Assembly (NCBI RefSeq): GCF_023897015.1 | Contig: NZ_JAMHFY010000033.1 | Location: 1 to 53,084 of the forward strand | DNA: 53,084 bases | Reading direction: 5' to 3' | From: Desulfosporosinus nitroreducens | Lineage (GTDB): Bacteria > Bacillota > Desulfitobacteriia > Desulfitobacteriales > Desulfitobacteriaceae | Shown: positions 45,295-53,084 of the stretch, piece by piece | Layout: every line of letters begins with the position of its first letter | Numbering within the stretch: position 1 is the stretch's first letter | Program-made: the position numbers and the translations under genes | Notes under the pieces: generated by a model | Told to the model about the DNA's origin: nothing | The model's input: the letters and a program-made list of their open reading frames with translations, nothing else | The model's database searches: none

Positions 45295-46095
45295 TTAAAG
45301 CAGGGAAACCCTCTGTTTTAGATCAAAACCATAACCCTCGGATAGAACATGCATCAAAATTGGGCTTAGTACAAGGGATTGTCCTGGAGTTGTTTCCGAG
45401 ACGTTCGTAGTTGTCGAAGTGGATGCATCAACCACTGTTACTGTATTGCTTCCGATGACCGAAAAGCTTGCATCAGACTGCACTAAAATTGCGGTATCCT
45501 CGTCAATTCCCACGCCAAGAACATATGGATTTTGTGAAATTGCAGATAAAAGTCTGCCTATTCGCCCACGCTGAGCAAAATGTTGATCAACTACCACAGA
45601 ACGAAGCAGTCCAAGTCCCGGGGCCATCGACAAAGTATTTTTCTTCGCCGTTCCTGCTTCTCCACCGACAATCATTGTATCCGACATGACTGAGGCTCCC
45701 GCGCTGGTTCCTGCAATAATGATTCCGTTTTGGTACAACTGTTGCAGTTTCCGACCGAGCAAGGTACCTCCTAGCAATCCCGTAATCCGAAGTTGATCAC
45801 CGCCTGTAAAAAAAATCCCAGTTGACTTCTCAAATTCATTTTCAATGCCTTGCCTATTTGCTTGGATTCGGTCTGAAACATCGAGAACTTGAACTTCCTT
45901 GGCCCCTAGTTCTAGAAACAAGGCATGGTACTCTGTCCCTACTTGAAGCGGGTATTCCGTCGCAGCGGTCAGTACTGTAATACGGCTTTCTCTGCCGCCT
46001 GATTCCTCGACAAAACGCTTAAGGATTTTGCACTCGTTCTTTTTATCTTCCGCTCCACCAATAATAAGCAGTTTTCCTTCCACATGTTCTGTCAA
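45295..46095 (-). CDS. cphB: Cyanophycinase
   Basis: CphB is a serine peptidase that cleaves cyanophycin to beta-Asp-Arg dipeptides. I use TTG 46095, after GGAGGGATCAG, giving 266 residues starting at LTEHVEGKLLIIGGAED; the open frame extends to 46170 but upstream residues are not family-like. The nucleophile is the serine in GTSAGASVMSDTMI; GGAEDKKNECKIL, FTGGDQLRITG and GIDEDTAILV are further family blocks. No signal peptide, so it is cytosolic, which suits turnover of an internal store. It lies ahead of cphA, forming a make-and-use pair. Confidence 0.9.
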   Translation of the reverse strand: MTEHVEGKLLIIGGAEDKKNECKILKRFVEESGGRESRITVLTAATEYPLQVGTEYHALFLELGAKEVQVLDVSDRIQANRQGIENEFEKSTGIFFTGGDQLRITGLLGGTLLGRKLQQLYQNGIIIAGTSAGASVMSDTMIVGGEAGTAKKNTLSMAPGLGLLRSVVVDQHFAQRGRIGRLLSAISQNPYVLGVGIDEDTAILVQSDASFSVIGSNTVTVVDASTSTTTNVSETTPGQSLVLSPILMHVLSEGYGFDLKQRVSLL

Positions 46096-46317
46096 ACTGA
46101 TCCCTCCAGTCCAAAATCGTGGTTCGAACACGGAACATCGAATATCGCTTGCGTCCCTGAATAAGCTCAACTAACTTCCAAATGAAAAAAACTCTGCGGA
46201 ACTAAGCTCCTATAGTCTCCACCTAGAATAGGTCTAATTATGCAACGAACATTCAGAAATCATGAACATAGCATGAGATAGAACCAAATTATTAAGAAAG
46301 AAAGGAGCTTCTGCTCT

Positions 46318-46656
46318 ATGCCCAACCGCCAAATTGTTATTTATACGGCCAGTCGATTGCTTGAGCTCTATGAAGGGACTCAACGAATTTGTTCTTATCC
46401 TGTCGCAGTAGGCAAAGGATCAACCCCCACTCCGCTGGGCCATTACACCATTGCCACAAAAATGGAGTACCCTGGTGGAGTCTTTGGCAGTCGTTGGTTG
46501 GGACTCTCTATCCCTCATTATGGAATTCACGGTACTAACAACCCTTCAAGCATTGGGCAGGCTGTTTCGAAAGGCTGTATCCGCATGCATAACCATGATG
46601 TTGAATACCTATATCAAACCGTCGAAATTGGGACCCTGGTAACCATTCAAAAGTAG
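46318..46656 (+). CDS. Small L,D-transpeptidase (YkuD domain)
   Basis: The protein has 112 residues, just one YkuD domain. The catalytic block is GIHGTNNPSSIGQAVSKGCIRMHNHDVEYL, with the histidine, cysteine and arginine of the active site. The N-terminal IVIYTASRLLELYEGTQRICSYPVAVGKGSTPTPLGHY is the usual first half. No signal peptide or membrane segment, so either it acts inside the mother cell, on the forming spore, or is exported otherwise. AAAGGAG precedes the ATG. It is divergent from cphB and convergent with yabG. Confidence 0.93.
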   Translation: MPNRQIVIYTASRLLELYEGTQRICSYPVAVGKGSTPTPLGHYTIATKMEYPGGVFGSRWLGLSIPHYGIHGTNNPSSIGQAVSKGCIRMHNHDVEYLYQTVEIGTLVTIQK

Positions 46657-46659
46657 CCT

Positions 46660-46726
46660 TCTAAACAAAAACTGACGCGGGAAACGGTTCTCTTGTCTAA
46701 ATGACAACAAAACCGTTCCCGCGTCT
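46660..46726 (-). terminator. Terminator after yabG, between convergent genes
   Basis: GACGCGGGAAACGGTT and AACCGTTCCCGCGTC pair over about 15 bp with one bulge, enclosing TTGTC/GACAA. The U-run (AGTTTTTGTTT) follows only on the minus strand, so it serves yabG; on the plus strand there is none. Confidence 0.75.
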
Positions 46727-46785
46727 GCCCTGTGTCTAACTTCACCCTAAGCATCAAAACTAACTGTCGTCTGCCTGATTTTACC

Positions 46786-47628
46786 TTAATAAGGGCTTCG
46801 AGGATACCCTCGTCTCATCTGCCCCCTCGTCTCAACTCCGCCAACCCCATCCGTGCCTGTAATCGTGTGTGTCAAGATATCTTTTACCGAAACAATTTGG
46901 TCAGTGGGGGTAAAAGCAATTCTCTCAACGATAAAAACAGGGTCAAAGGCGTGGATTAGCATGCGTTTCGGAGAGGAAGCAAAATTTGCTCCTGCGGAAA
47001 GAATTGCTTCATAATTTGATTGACAGGCACCTGCAAAAATCACCAATGCATCTAGATTATGCTGAAAACGTCGAGCCTCTAAGACAGATTCCACAAAATA
47101 GCGAGAACTGCGATAACTATCCATGTTATGAAAATCCTTTTTTCCCGAAATCAATCCGTCGTGACCTGTCAACACCAAGATATCCGCGGGATTTTCTTGC
47201 AGAATTTCCCGTATAACCCTTGGTTGTTCTATTTCCGACTTACAAATTCCCTTAGCCTCGATTCCCATTTGTCGATAGGTCTTGATACATTGGTGTAAAT
47301 AATCTTGGTCCCCATCGAGCTGTAACACCCGGCCCGGTATCTCAAAAAATTCTCTTTGATCGTCTTGAGCGGTCTTCCTTTGACTAGTTAATTTGTGTAA
47401 TTTCTGATAAATCATTTTATGATCTTCGCGCTCATAGTTAGCAACTTCAACGGAACTCTTTAGTACAAGGTCGGAGATAGGAGCATCCGCTAACAGTCTT
47501 AAATTCAGACCTTTAAGAATCACTAAACCCGAACCTTTGCTTTTTAAACTCCCCTGTATCTTATCAACATGGAAATAGATATCTTGTTGATGAGAGAGAC
47601 GCGCAACAATATCCCCAACCTGAACCAT
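46786..47628 (-). CDS. yabG: Sporulation-specific protease YabG
   Basis: YabG is a cysteine protease that processes spore coat and related proteins. It has 280 residues; B. subtilis YabG is similar in size. The start MVQVGDIVARLSHQQDIYFHVDKI, the block LQLDGDQDYLHQCIKTYRQMGI, and DILVLTGHDGL and VIFAGACQSNYEAILSAGANFASSP are family signatures, with likely catalytic His and Cys in GHDG and GACQSN. A GGAGG site precedes the ATG. It is divergent from the glycosyltransferase, with two CATAnnnTA elements in the space between. Confidence 0.95.
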   Translation of the reverse strand: MVQVGDIVARLSHQQDIYFHVDKIQGSLKSKGSGLVILKGLNLRLLADAPISDLVLKSSVEVANYEREDHKMIYQKLHKLTSQRKTAQDDQREFFEIPGRVLQLDGDQDYLHQCIKTYRQMGIEAKGICKSEIEQPRVIREILQENPADILVLTGHDGLISGKKDFHNMDSYRSSRYFVESVLEARRFQHNLDALVIFAGACQSNYEAILSAGANFASSPKRMLIHAFDPVFIVERIAFTPTDQIVSVKDILTHTITGTDGVGGVETRGQMRRGYPRSPY

Positions 47629-47657
47629 AGATTGACCTCCTTTTCCTTTTTATTGCT

Positions 47658-47702
47658 ATATACTATGTCGAACATCATTAAACGGCATATAGTATAGCAA
47701 GT
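47658..47702. promoter_or_regulatory. Divergent promoter region of yabG and the glycosyltransferase gene
   Basis: The imperfect inverted repeat GCTATATACTATG ... CATATAGTATAGC places a CATAnnnTA element, the -10 form of sigma-E and sigma-K, on each strand (CATATAGTA on plus, CATAGTATA on minus). I could not find convincing -35 elements at the right distance, so this is tentative. Confidence 0.35.
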
Positions 47703-47725
47703 TAAGTTAAAGGGGGCCCCCCACG

Positions 47726-48592
47726 ATGTTCGCAACCATTATTCCTGCTAAAAATGAAGAAAAGAGCATCTTGGCAACTCTGACCACCATTCTCCGCCTT
47801 CCTATCAGCCACATCATTTTAGTTCTCAACGGTTGCACAGACCGAACATTTGAACTTATCCGTTCAATCCCTGATACTCGAATTCATATTCTCTATTTCT
47901 CTGACCCTCTGGGAATTGATATACCAAGAGCCATTGGAGCACTCTATGCGCGACATCTAGGAGTTAAAGGAGTACTATTTGTCGATGGAGATATGTCGGG
48001 AGATATCTATGAGAATCTGGTTAAGCTCCTTGCTTCCATTGAGTCAGGAATTGATGTTGCTCTTACAAATTGTTATCCTTACATTCCACATCGTCAAAAG
48101 CTCGCTAATCTCGTCCTTAAATTCAGAGCCAAACTCAACCGTGAACTAGACTTGTTTAAAAGTCTTGGCCTCGCAACCCCCACACACGGACCTCATGCGC
48201 TTTCAGAACGAGCCTTGCAGAGTCTTCCTCTCGAAGCAATTGCAATTCCCCCGCTCACTTTGTATTGGGCTAAGAAAAGTAACTTAACCATTAAGGTAGT
48301 TGCATCCATTCCCCACGAAGCGCTCCATTCTCCTAGAAAACACCGGCGTCATGCCCGTCTGATTGCCGAAACCATCATTGGAGATTGCCTAATGGGCTTA
48401 TCTCTGGTTCAAAATGAACCCCCGTCTCGTTCACTGGGTAAACACAATTTATTGGGATATCACCCGGAAAGACGTTTTGATCTCCTGGAGTATTGGGAAC
48501 AATCCCTTAAGTCTCAAGGCATGTTTTATGAGCAACATATCATTATTCCAGGATCCTCTCTTCCTATTTCGAACTCCTCCGAGGGTCGATAA
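47726..48592 (+). CDS. Family 2 glycosyltransferase
   Basis: The protein has 288 residues. A GT-A fold is visible: TIIPAKNEEKSILATL (residues 4-19), LVLNGCTDRTFELI, and the metal motif VDGDMSGD. No membrane helix. The donor and acceptor are unknown. It is a lone plus-strand gene that diverges from yabG and ends five bases before the convergent stop of the next gene. The ribosome site is AAAGGGGG, directly followed by six Cs that could pair with it. Its place beside yabG and the sigma-E/K-like elements hint at a spore role. Confidence 0.85.
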   Translation: MFATIIPAKNEEKSILATLTTILRLPISHIILVLNGCTDRTFELIRSIPDTRIHILYFSDPLGIDIPRAIGALYARHLGVKGVLFVDGDMSGDIYENLVKLLASIESGIDVALTNCYPYIPHRQKLANLVLKFRAKLNRELDLFKSLGLATPTHGPHALSERALQSLPLEAIAIPPLTLYWAKKSNLTIKVVASIPHEALHSPRKHRRHARLIAETIIGDCLMGLSLVQNEPPSRSLGKHNLLGYHPERRFDLLEYWEQSLKSQGMFYEQHIIIPGSSLPISNSSEGR

Positions 48593-48597
48593 GGAGT

Positions 48598-49194
48598 TTA
48601 TTGAGTTCTTAATTTTGGATCAATACTATGCTTTTGAAAGTAATCAACTATTTCATCCTTTTCCTCTACTTGCACATGGACAGTCGGTTGCAGTTTTCCT
48701 TCTCGCACTCCACTCCACTTCATATAAATCGTTTGATTATACGATTTGTCCAATATGGGATCTGTATACTGTAAGTCAACAACCACGTAATGCTCGTTAA
48801 TATTAAGTTGTTTAGGATAAAGCTCGTCACTAGGTATGTTCATAACCAAACTTGAGGCAGCATCCTTAGGTATTTCATTGACAATTGATGACTCATCATA
48901 GTAAATCGGCTCTGCTGATAACTGCTCATCAAAGACGACAGTCGTACTAGAGAGAGTAATGGCCGGGTGTATACCCACGTTATTGAATTTTAATTCTAAA
49001 CTAAGTTCATCGCCTAGCTCTACTTTTGGAGACTCCTTTAACACAAAATAAGGACGTGTTGTCTCTTGTTGAACCTTCCAGGCGGTAACCGTTAAGTAGA
49101 CAGTGATTAGCGCTGTAATGGCAAGCACAGACGTTGCTCCCGTACCAATAACGCTCGACCATTTTATTGAGCTATGCTTAATACTTTTTCCCAA
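48598..49194 (-). CDS. Hypothetical membrane-anchored protein
   Basis: The protein has 198 residues from a TTG at 49194 that follows GGAGGGTG by 11 bases. One N-terminal membrane helix (about residues 14-36, VIGTGATSVLAITALITVYLTV) is followed by an extracytoplasmic domain with beta-rich character (FVLKESPKVELGDELSLELKFNNVG, YVVVDLQYTDPILDKSY). I do not recognise a family. It is convergent with the glycosyltransferase gene (5-base gap) and upstream of it lies the ksgA terminator, so it is probably transcribed alone. Confidence 0.7.
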   Translation of the reverse strand: MGKSIKHSSIKWSSVIGTGATSVLAITALITVYLTVTAWKVQQETTRPYFVLKESPKVELGDELSLELKFNNVGIHPAITLSSTTVVFDEQLSAEPIYYDESSIVNEIPKDAASSLVMNIPSDELYPKQLNINEHYVVVDLQYTDPILDKSYNQTIYMKWSGVREGKLQPTVHVQVEEKDEIVDYFQKHSIDPKLRTQ

Positions 49195-49340
49195 ACTTCA
49201 GTTCACCCTCCATTAATCTTACCAACCTCATAAGTCTGCTTCGTACCATGAATTAGGCTATACGTTAATGAACCCCATTTATGTTTTGGATATTTCTCTT
49301 GTTTTATGCCCCTTAGACGAAATATTGTCCGTTAAATATA

Positions 49341-49364
49341 AAAGCCCTCCACCTGGAGAGCTTT
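49341..49364 (-). terminator. Terminator after ksgA
   Basis: On the minus strand AAAGCTCTCC pairs with GGAGGGCTTT, then TATA follows. It begins 25 bases after the ksgA stop. Confidence 0.8.
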
Positions 49365-49388
49365 TGGAGACATTGAATTAATCCCGGT

Positions 49389-50213
49389 TTACAGGAAGGC
49401 TTTTGTTAATACTTGAAATTCCTCAATACTCAGTGACTCTGCTCGCCGGCCATCCGAAATTCCGGCACCTTGCATACGTTCAATGACTTCTTCTTTTTTT
49501 AGCCCCAGCCCGCCGGCCAACGAATTGCCTAAGGTCTTTCGCCGTTGGCTAAAGGCAGCTTTAACCACTCGAAAGAAGTCTCTCTTATTCACATTGAACC
49601 CTGGGTAAGGGCGAAGGTCTAACCTAATTACTGCTGATGTTACCTTTGGAACCGGCCAGAATGAACTTGGCGAAACATCCCTAACTTTAGTAACTTTGGC
49701 AGAAATCTGAACAGCAATGGATAAAATTCCATAAGTCTTACTTCCTGGGCCCGCAGCGATCCGATCGGCCACTTCTTTTTGAACCATAATCGTCATCCCA
49801 CTTAGTTGATCTGCCTGATCTAGAAAGTGCATAATCAGCGGGCTGGTAATATAGTAAGGTAAATTTCCTACCAAATAGCCCATTCTGTCTCCCCATAAAT
49901 CTTTCAAATCAAGCTTTAACGCATCTTGATGCACAATTTCTATGGGGTGTTCCTTTAGCTCCTTTTTGAGAATGCTAATCTTATGATTATCCAACTCGAC
50001 TGCCCACATCTTCGGTACCTTTGGAGCAAGAGCACGAGTTAACACTCCGAGACCTGGTCCAATTTCTACTAGAGGAACATCTGGTTCCAATGTACTGGCA
50101 GAAACAATGCTTTCAATTACTTCATCACTTATCAAAAAAACCTGACCCATTGATTTATGCGCACGTGCCCCATATTTTACGAGACGTTGAGTATATTCAG
50201 CTGAAGTCTCCAC
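49389..50213 (-). CDS. ksgA: 16S rRNA adenine dimethyltransferase KsgA/RsmA
   Basis: KsgA dimethylates two adjacent adenines in the 3' end of 16S rRNA. It has 274 residues from GTG 50213, preceded by AGGAGGTGCAAC. SAM-binding and active-site motifs are present: VEIGPGLGVLTRALA, LVGNLPYYITSPLI (the NLPY block), and FSQRRKTLGNSL near the C terminus. Its start lies inside the 3' end of rnmV (17-base overlap), so translation is coupled. Confidence 0.97.
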   Translation of the reverse strand: METSAEYTQRLVKYGARAHKSMGQVFLISDEVIESIVSASTLEPDVPLVEIGPGLGVLTRALAPKVPKMWAVELDNHKISILKKELKEHPIEIVHQDALKLDLKDLWGDRMGYLVGNLPYYITSPLIMHFLDQADQLSGMTIMVQKEVADRIAAGPGSKTYGILSIAVQISAKVTKVRDVSPSSFWPVPKVTSAVIRLDLRPYPGFNVNKRDFFRVVKAAFSQRRKTLGNSLAGGLGLKKEEVIERMQGAGISDGRRAESLSIEEFQVLTKAFL

Positions 50214-50748
50214 GTTGCACCTCCTCTACTGCTTGAAAAAACTGCTCACGGGAAATTCCAAACCGGTTCAATCGATGGAGAAATTGTTTTGCATTAGAAT
50301 CCCCGATTCCCAACTTGCGACCAAGAGCTAACCTATTTTCGCTGGCTCGCGCAAACCCCACAAGCCCTGTATGCACTAAATCCTCTATAGTGAACTTCTG
50401 GTCTGGAGTTCCCTGATCTTGTTTAATATCAGAAAAGGCGCGACGGATTTCCTCTAAGGCTGCATTTTCGACCCCGATATCTCCTTTTTTTATTGCAACT
50501 TTTCTTGTCAAATAAACATGCTTGGCCTTAGGAACATGCGCTCGAATGCGATTTCGGATCTGCTCCCCAACTGTATCCGGATCAGTAAAAACAATTACCC
50601 CTTGTCGGTTAGCCATTTCTGCAATGTACTCTAACTTCTTTTTAGTCAGCCCAAAACCATCGGTCCAAATTATATCAACTTCCCCAAGGGCAAGGCGCAC
50701 CGCATGCGCATCATTTTTCCCTTCTACAACTATGAGTTCCTTTATCAT
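50197..50748 (-). CDS. rnmV: Ribonuclease M5
   Basis: RNase M5 matures the ends of 5S rRNA. From ATG 50748, preceded by GGAGGAATCAAGG, it has 183 residues. The TOPRIM domain is visible at the start: VVEGKNDAHAVRLALGEVDIIWTDG, and VIVFTDPDTVGEQIRNRI with the metal aspartates. It overlaps ksgA; both act on rRNA, as in B. subtilis where the same pair is adjacent. Confidence 0.95.
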   Translation of the reverse strand: MIKELIVVEGKNDAHAVRLALGEVDIIWTDGFGLTKKKLEYIAEMANRQGVIVFTDPDTVGEQIRNRIRAHVPKAKHVYLTRKVAIKKGDIGVENAALEEIRRAFSDIKQDQGTPDQKFTIEDLVHTGLVGFARASENRLALGRKLGIGDSNAKQFLHRLNRFGISREQFFQAVEEVQRGDFS

Positions 50749-50844
50749 CCTTGATTCCTCCGTTTTCAACTCCTATATCTTAACCGAGAATGACGAAATA
50801 CTCAAATAAACGGGTTATAAACTTGGCTGACCCGTTATACATTA

Positions 50845-50902
50845 AAAAGGAGGCCGTAACGAAAACTGATAAATTGACAGTTTTTTCGCTACAGCCTTTT
50901 AA
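50845..50902 (-). terminator. Terminator after the GH18 gene
   Basis: On the minus strand AAAAGGCTGTAGCGAAAA pairs with TTTTCGTTACGGCC, enclosing an AACTG/CAGTT stem; TCCTTTTT follows. It begins 36 bases after the stop of the upstream gene. Confidence 0.75.
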
Positions 50903-50928
50903 ATATCTTTTAAATATCTTTTAAATAT
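50897..50928. repeat. Three tandem copies of TTTTAAATATC
   Basis: Copies at 50897-50907, 50908-50918 and a partial third at 50919-50928. It is AT-rich, in the space between the GH18 stop and its terminator. Probably slippage of no function. Confidence 0.6.
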
Positions 50929-50937
50929 TTAAGAAGT

Positions 50938-52113
50938 TTATTTCTTTTCTTGGGTATCTTTATTTGTTCCATACGTCTTAATTAGCTGATCCCAGATCTG
51001 AGGATCTTCCATACCTAAACGCCAAATAGCAACACCATGTAACTTGTATTTAAGCGCATCGTCCATCTTGGCTCTTAAGCTGGCGATGTTCTCAAAGTAG
51101 ACTTCGTGCCGTATCCCATTTGCGGTATAGGTAAACTGTGGGACTTTAGCGTTGGGGTCAGTATGAATTTCTACACCATGCTTTTTAGCTCTCTCAACCG
51201 TTTGAGCATAGGACAGATAATCTGGCATTGTGGGCTTGTTTGTTCCCCAGTCAAATGAATATACTGGCAGACCCATCACAATCTTTTCTTTAGGGATTTT
51301 TCCCACTGCGAATTTAATAACTCGATCAACCCATCCCTCAGAAGCTACCGGGCCTTGGGTTGTACCCAGTCCATGTTCATCATAGGTCATTAGAATAATT
51401 TGGTCTGCAGATTTACCAATGGCAGCATAATCATACGCACCCGACCATAGATCTGACGGATAATCTGCAAATTTTGCAGGGATAGAAATATTTAAGACTT
51501 TATCTTTTGCTTGGAGCGCTTTCTTAAGCTCTGCGACAAAAGCAGAAAAATTATCCCGGTCTCCAGGAGGGGTTTTCTCAATATCGATAGAAATTCCGTC
51601 CCAATTATCTTTAGTTGTCAGATTAACCAAGTTTGTTACTAAGTTTGACCTTTTCCCTGGGTTTGATAACATACTATGCGCTAGATTCTCATCAAAGCCA
51701 ACCGTCCCTTTTAATTTCATGTTATGCACCAAAGCATAGGCCTTGGCTCCATTTTTTTGAACCTGATCTTTGATTTTTAGATCAATTTCTCCTGTCGGAA
51801 TGACTTTGCCGTTTGCGTCAAAAGAGTACCAGAAAAACGCAACTTCATTTAGTAGCTTTCCATTTTTCAAAGTAGTTTCTTTTGAACTAGGTACAGGTCC
51901 CTCTTGGTCAGTATAAAATCCCATGACAACTCGCTTTTCTGGCCCCAATACAGATTCGCGTGTTGCCCCTGCCTCGGCTTCTGGCAGTTGTGCCGTTTGC
52001 TCCGGTGGTGTTTCGGGACCAGCCGGTGGTTGTACATTCGTACATCCTGTCACGGTAAGGCTTAAAACCAAGGCACTAGTCGCCAATAAAGTCAGAAACC
52101 GTTTCATGCGCAC
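50938..52113 (-). CDS. Glycoside hydrolase family 18 lipoprotein (SleL/YaaH-like)
   Basis: The protein has 391 residues. A signal peptide ends with the lipobox TVTGC (Cys24), followed by a short proline-rich linker (about 28-50). The GH18 domain carries the catalytic motif DGISIDIEKTPPGD, in which the last Asp/Glu are the acid catalysts, and ILMTYDEHGLG, VMGLPVYSFDWG and GVAIWRLGMEDPQIW as typical barrel strands. No LysM repeats, unlike B. subtilis SleL. Such enzymes act on spore cortex or cell wall glycans; the exact substrate is not visible. It follows cwlD by 101 bases. Confidence 0.88.
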   Translation of the reverse strand: MRMKRFLTLLATSALVLSLTVTGCTNVQPPAGPETPPEQTAQLPEAEAGATRESVLGPEKRVVMGFYTDQEGPVPSSKETTLKNGKLLNEVAFFWYSFDANGKVIPTGEIDLKIKDQVQKNGAKAYALVHNMKLKGTVGFDENLAHSMLSNPGKRSNLVTNLVNLTTKDNWDGISIDIEKTPPGDRDNFSAFVAELKKALQAKDKVLNISIPAKFADYPSDLWSGAYDYAAIGKSADQIILMTYDEHGLGTTQGPVASEGWVDRVIKFAVGKIPKEKIVMGLPVYSFDWGTNKPTMPDYLSYAQTVERAKKHGVEIHTDPNAKVPQFTYTANGIRHEVYFENIASLRAKMDDALKYKLHGVAIWRLGMEDPQIWDQLIKTYGTNKDTQEKK

Positions 52114-52214
52114 TTCAACTCCTTAATCTAGATTCGGTAACTGACTTTATCTTCCCCGCTTCAAAAAGAGGTTATGTATCTAAGAATAGAGCGTTAATAT
52201 CCTATTTAAGCTAA

Positions 52215-52922
52215 TTATGGAAGTTCAAAATAATTAGAAATCCCTTTGGCAATTGCTCTGGATAGTTGTTCTTGGTACCAAGTTTGTTGCAATTTCTTCT
52301 GTTCCTTAGTACTTGACAGATATCCGACTTCAACAATAACAGCAGGCATGCTAGTGTTTTTAATGATATAAAAATCTCCCGGTTTTGCAATCCTGCGATT
52401 CATTCCATTTATTTTTATCATTTCTTGTTGAATTAATTCTGCTAACCTTTTTCCAGATTCAGACTTATAGTGATAAAACGTTTCTGCACCAGAATTTTGA
52501 CCCGTTAAAGTCGCATTAACATGCAAACTGACAAAAATATCCGCTTTTTCTTCTTTAGCCATTTCAATACGATGGTTCAAGTCTATTTGTTTCTTTGTTG
52601 TTTTTCCCTTAACCCCATTTGGAACATAATCTAGATCTTCCTCGCGAGTAAGAAATACGTTTATTCCACTTGGCATCAACATCTCTTTCACCTTTTGTGC
52701 AATTTTAAGATTTATCGATTTTTCATAAATACCCTGAGAGGAAACCGCTCCAGGATCGTATCCTCCATGCCCCGGATCGAGCATTACCACATAACGGTTT
52801 TCAAATTGACTGATTACAGCAGTTGAACCTTGCCAAAATACAGAGAGTACCAGTGTACACATAACACCAATGACAAGCAAAATTGCAAACTTAGTTCCTA
52901 TTATCACTTTTGGCCATCGCAT
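52215..52922 (-). CDS. cwlD: N-acetylmuramoyl-L-alanine amidase CwlD
   Basis: CwlD helps form muramic-delta-lactam in spore cortex. It has 235 residues. A signal anchor covers about residues 10-30 (TKFAILLVIGVMCTLVLSVFW). The amidase-3 domain has the zinc site MLDPGHGGYDPGA, IFVSLHVNA, and VEVGYLSS near the C terminus, with the catalytic glutamate in VEVG. ISNYFELP ends the protein. It is the rightmost complete gene and is followed by a GH18 lipoprotein, another cortex or wall enzyme. Confidence 0.93.
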   Translation of the reverse strand: MRWPKVIIGTKFAILLVIGVMCTLVLSVFWQGSTAVISQFENRYVVMLDPGHGGYDPGAVSSQGIYEKSINLKIAQKVKEMLMPSGINVFLTREEDLDYVPNGVKGKTTKKQIDLNHRIEMAKEEKADIFVSLHVNATLTGQNSGAETFYHYKSESGKRLAELIQQEMIKINGMNRRIAKPGDFYIIKNTSMPAVIVEVGYLSSTKEQKKLQQTWYQEQLSRAIAKGISNYFELP

Positions 52923-53017
52923 TCAGCACTCCCCCGTTTCGCGATTCTATTAAAGAGTATGTGCTGATAAATAAAGATATACTTTTTAGTATAAAAAGAG
53001 GCCCTCGCTTTTTAAAA

Positions 53018-53084
53018 TGGACCCTGTAAAATAGACAGTTAGAAAAAGAGGCTCTATAGCCAAAATTTAACTGACTCTGTTTTA
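53018..53084. mobile_element. Possible left end of an IS3-type element, cut by the window edge
   Basis: TGGACCCTGTAAAATAGACA (53018-53037) resembles the terminal inverted repeats of some Firmicute IS3-family elements from memory. The sequence continues past the window without an ORF, so the identity cannot be confirmed. No gene is seen in 52923-53084. Confidence 0.35.

Noticed and set aside
50897-50928. Tandem TTTTAAATATC as a regulatory array
   Set aside because: Very AT-rich, three copies only, after a stop codon; slippage is the simpler explanation.

Overview
The window looks like a chromosomal segment of an anaerobic, endospore-forming, low-GC Firmicute. The protein set fits the Desulfosporosinus/Desulfitobacterium group best; this is a judgement from protein character, not from a search. 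Evidence: a large set of sporulation genes (spoIIE, spoVT, spoVG, fin, yabP, yabQ, yabG, cwlD), a formyl-THF ligase, and almost the whole gene order of the B. subtilis region from rnmV to lysS-rrn, here on the minus strand. Nearly every gene is on the minus strand; the plus-strand exceptions are an IS transposase, a PRC-barrel protein, a small L,D-transpeptidase and a glycosyltransferase.

Reading in the direction of transcription (right to left): cwlD and a GH18 lipoprotein (spore cortex and germination type), rnmV-ksgA (rRNA maturation), yabG, a cyanophycin pair (cphB-cphA), ispE, a GntR regulator, purR, spoVG with a textbook sigma-H promoter, glmU-prs, pth-fin-mfd, a PrsA-type foldase, spoVT, mazG, hup, rqcP, yabP-yabQ, a small HTH protein with divIC, an S1 protein, spoIIE, a 44-codon ORF, fhs, tilS, ftsH, ndk, two DUF881 proteins, an HD protein with folP-folB-folK, a cofactor operon (DUF2520-panC-panD-nadA-nadB-nadC-coaX-dusB), greA, lysS, and finally promoters and leader of an rRNA operon that leaves the window on the left. 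Compared with the B. subtilis order, hprT is missing between tilS and ftsH, and fhs, the pan/nad block, cphBA, ndk and greA are extra.

The functional themes are translation and rRNA maturation, cofactor supply (folate, NAD, pantothenate/CoA, one-carbon units), envelope precursors (glmU, ispE), and sporulation.

The accessory events are small. An IS1182-type element (1702 bp, 17-bp inverted repeats, 4-bp CTTA target duplication) has landed exactly in the tetraloop of the probable lysS terminator. An IS-like end may begin at the right edge. I found no CRISPR array, prophage, toxin-antitoxin or defence island. The least explained signals are regulatory: a 5' leader with three DnaA-box-like sites and a tandem 11-mer ahead of the HTH-divIC genes, a switch-like structured leader ahead of yabPQ, a spoIIE promoter with a 21-bp spacer, a perfect palindrome ahead of fhs, and a perfect-consensus promoter nested in inverted repeats ahead of greA-lysS.
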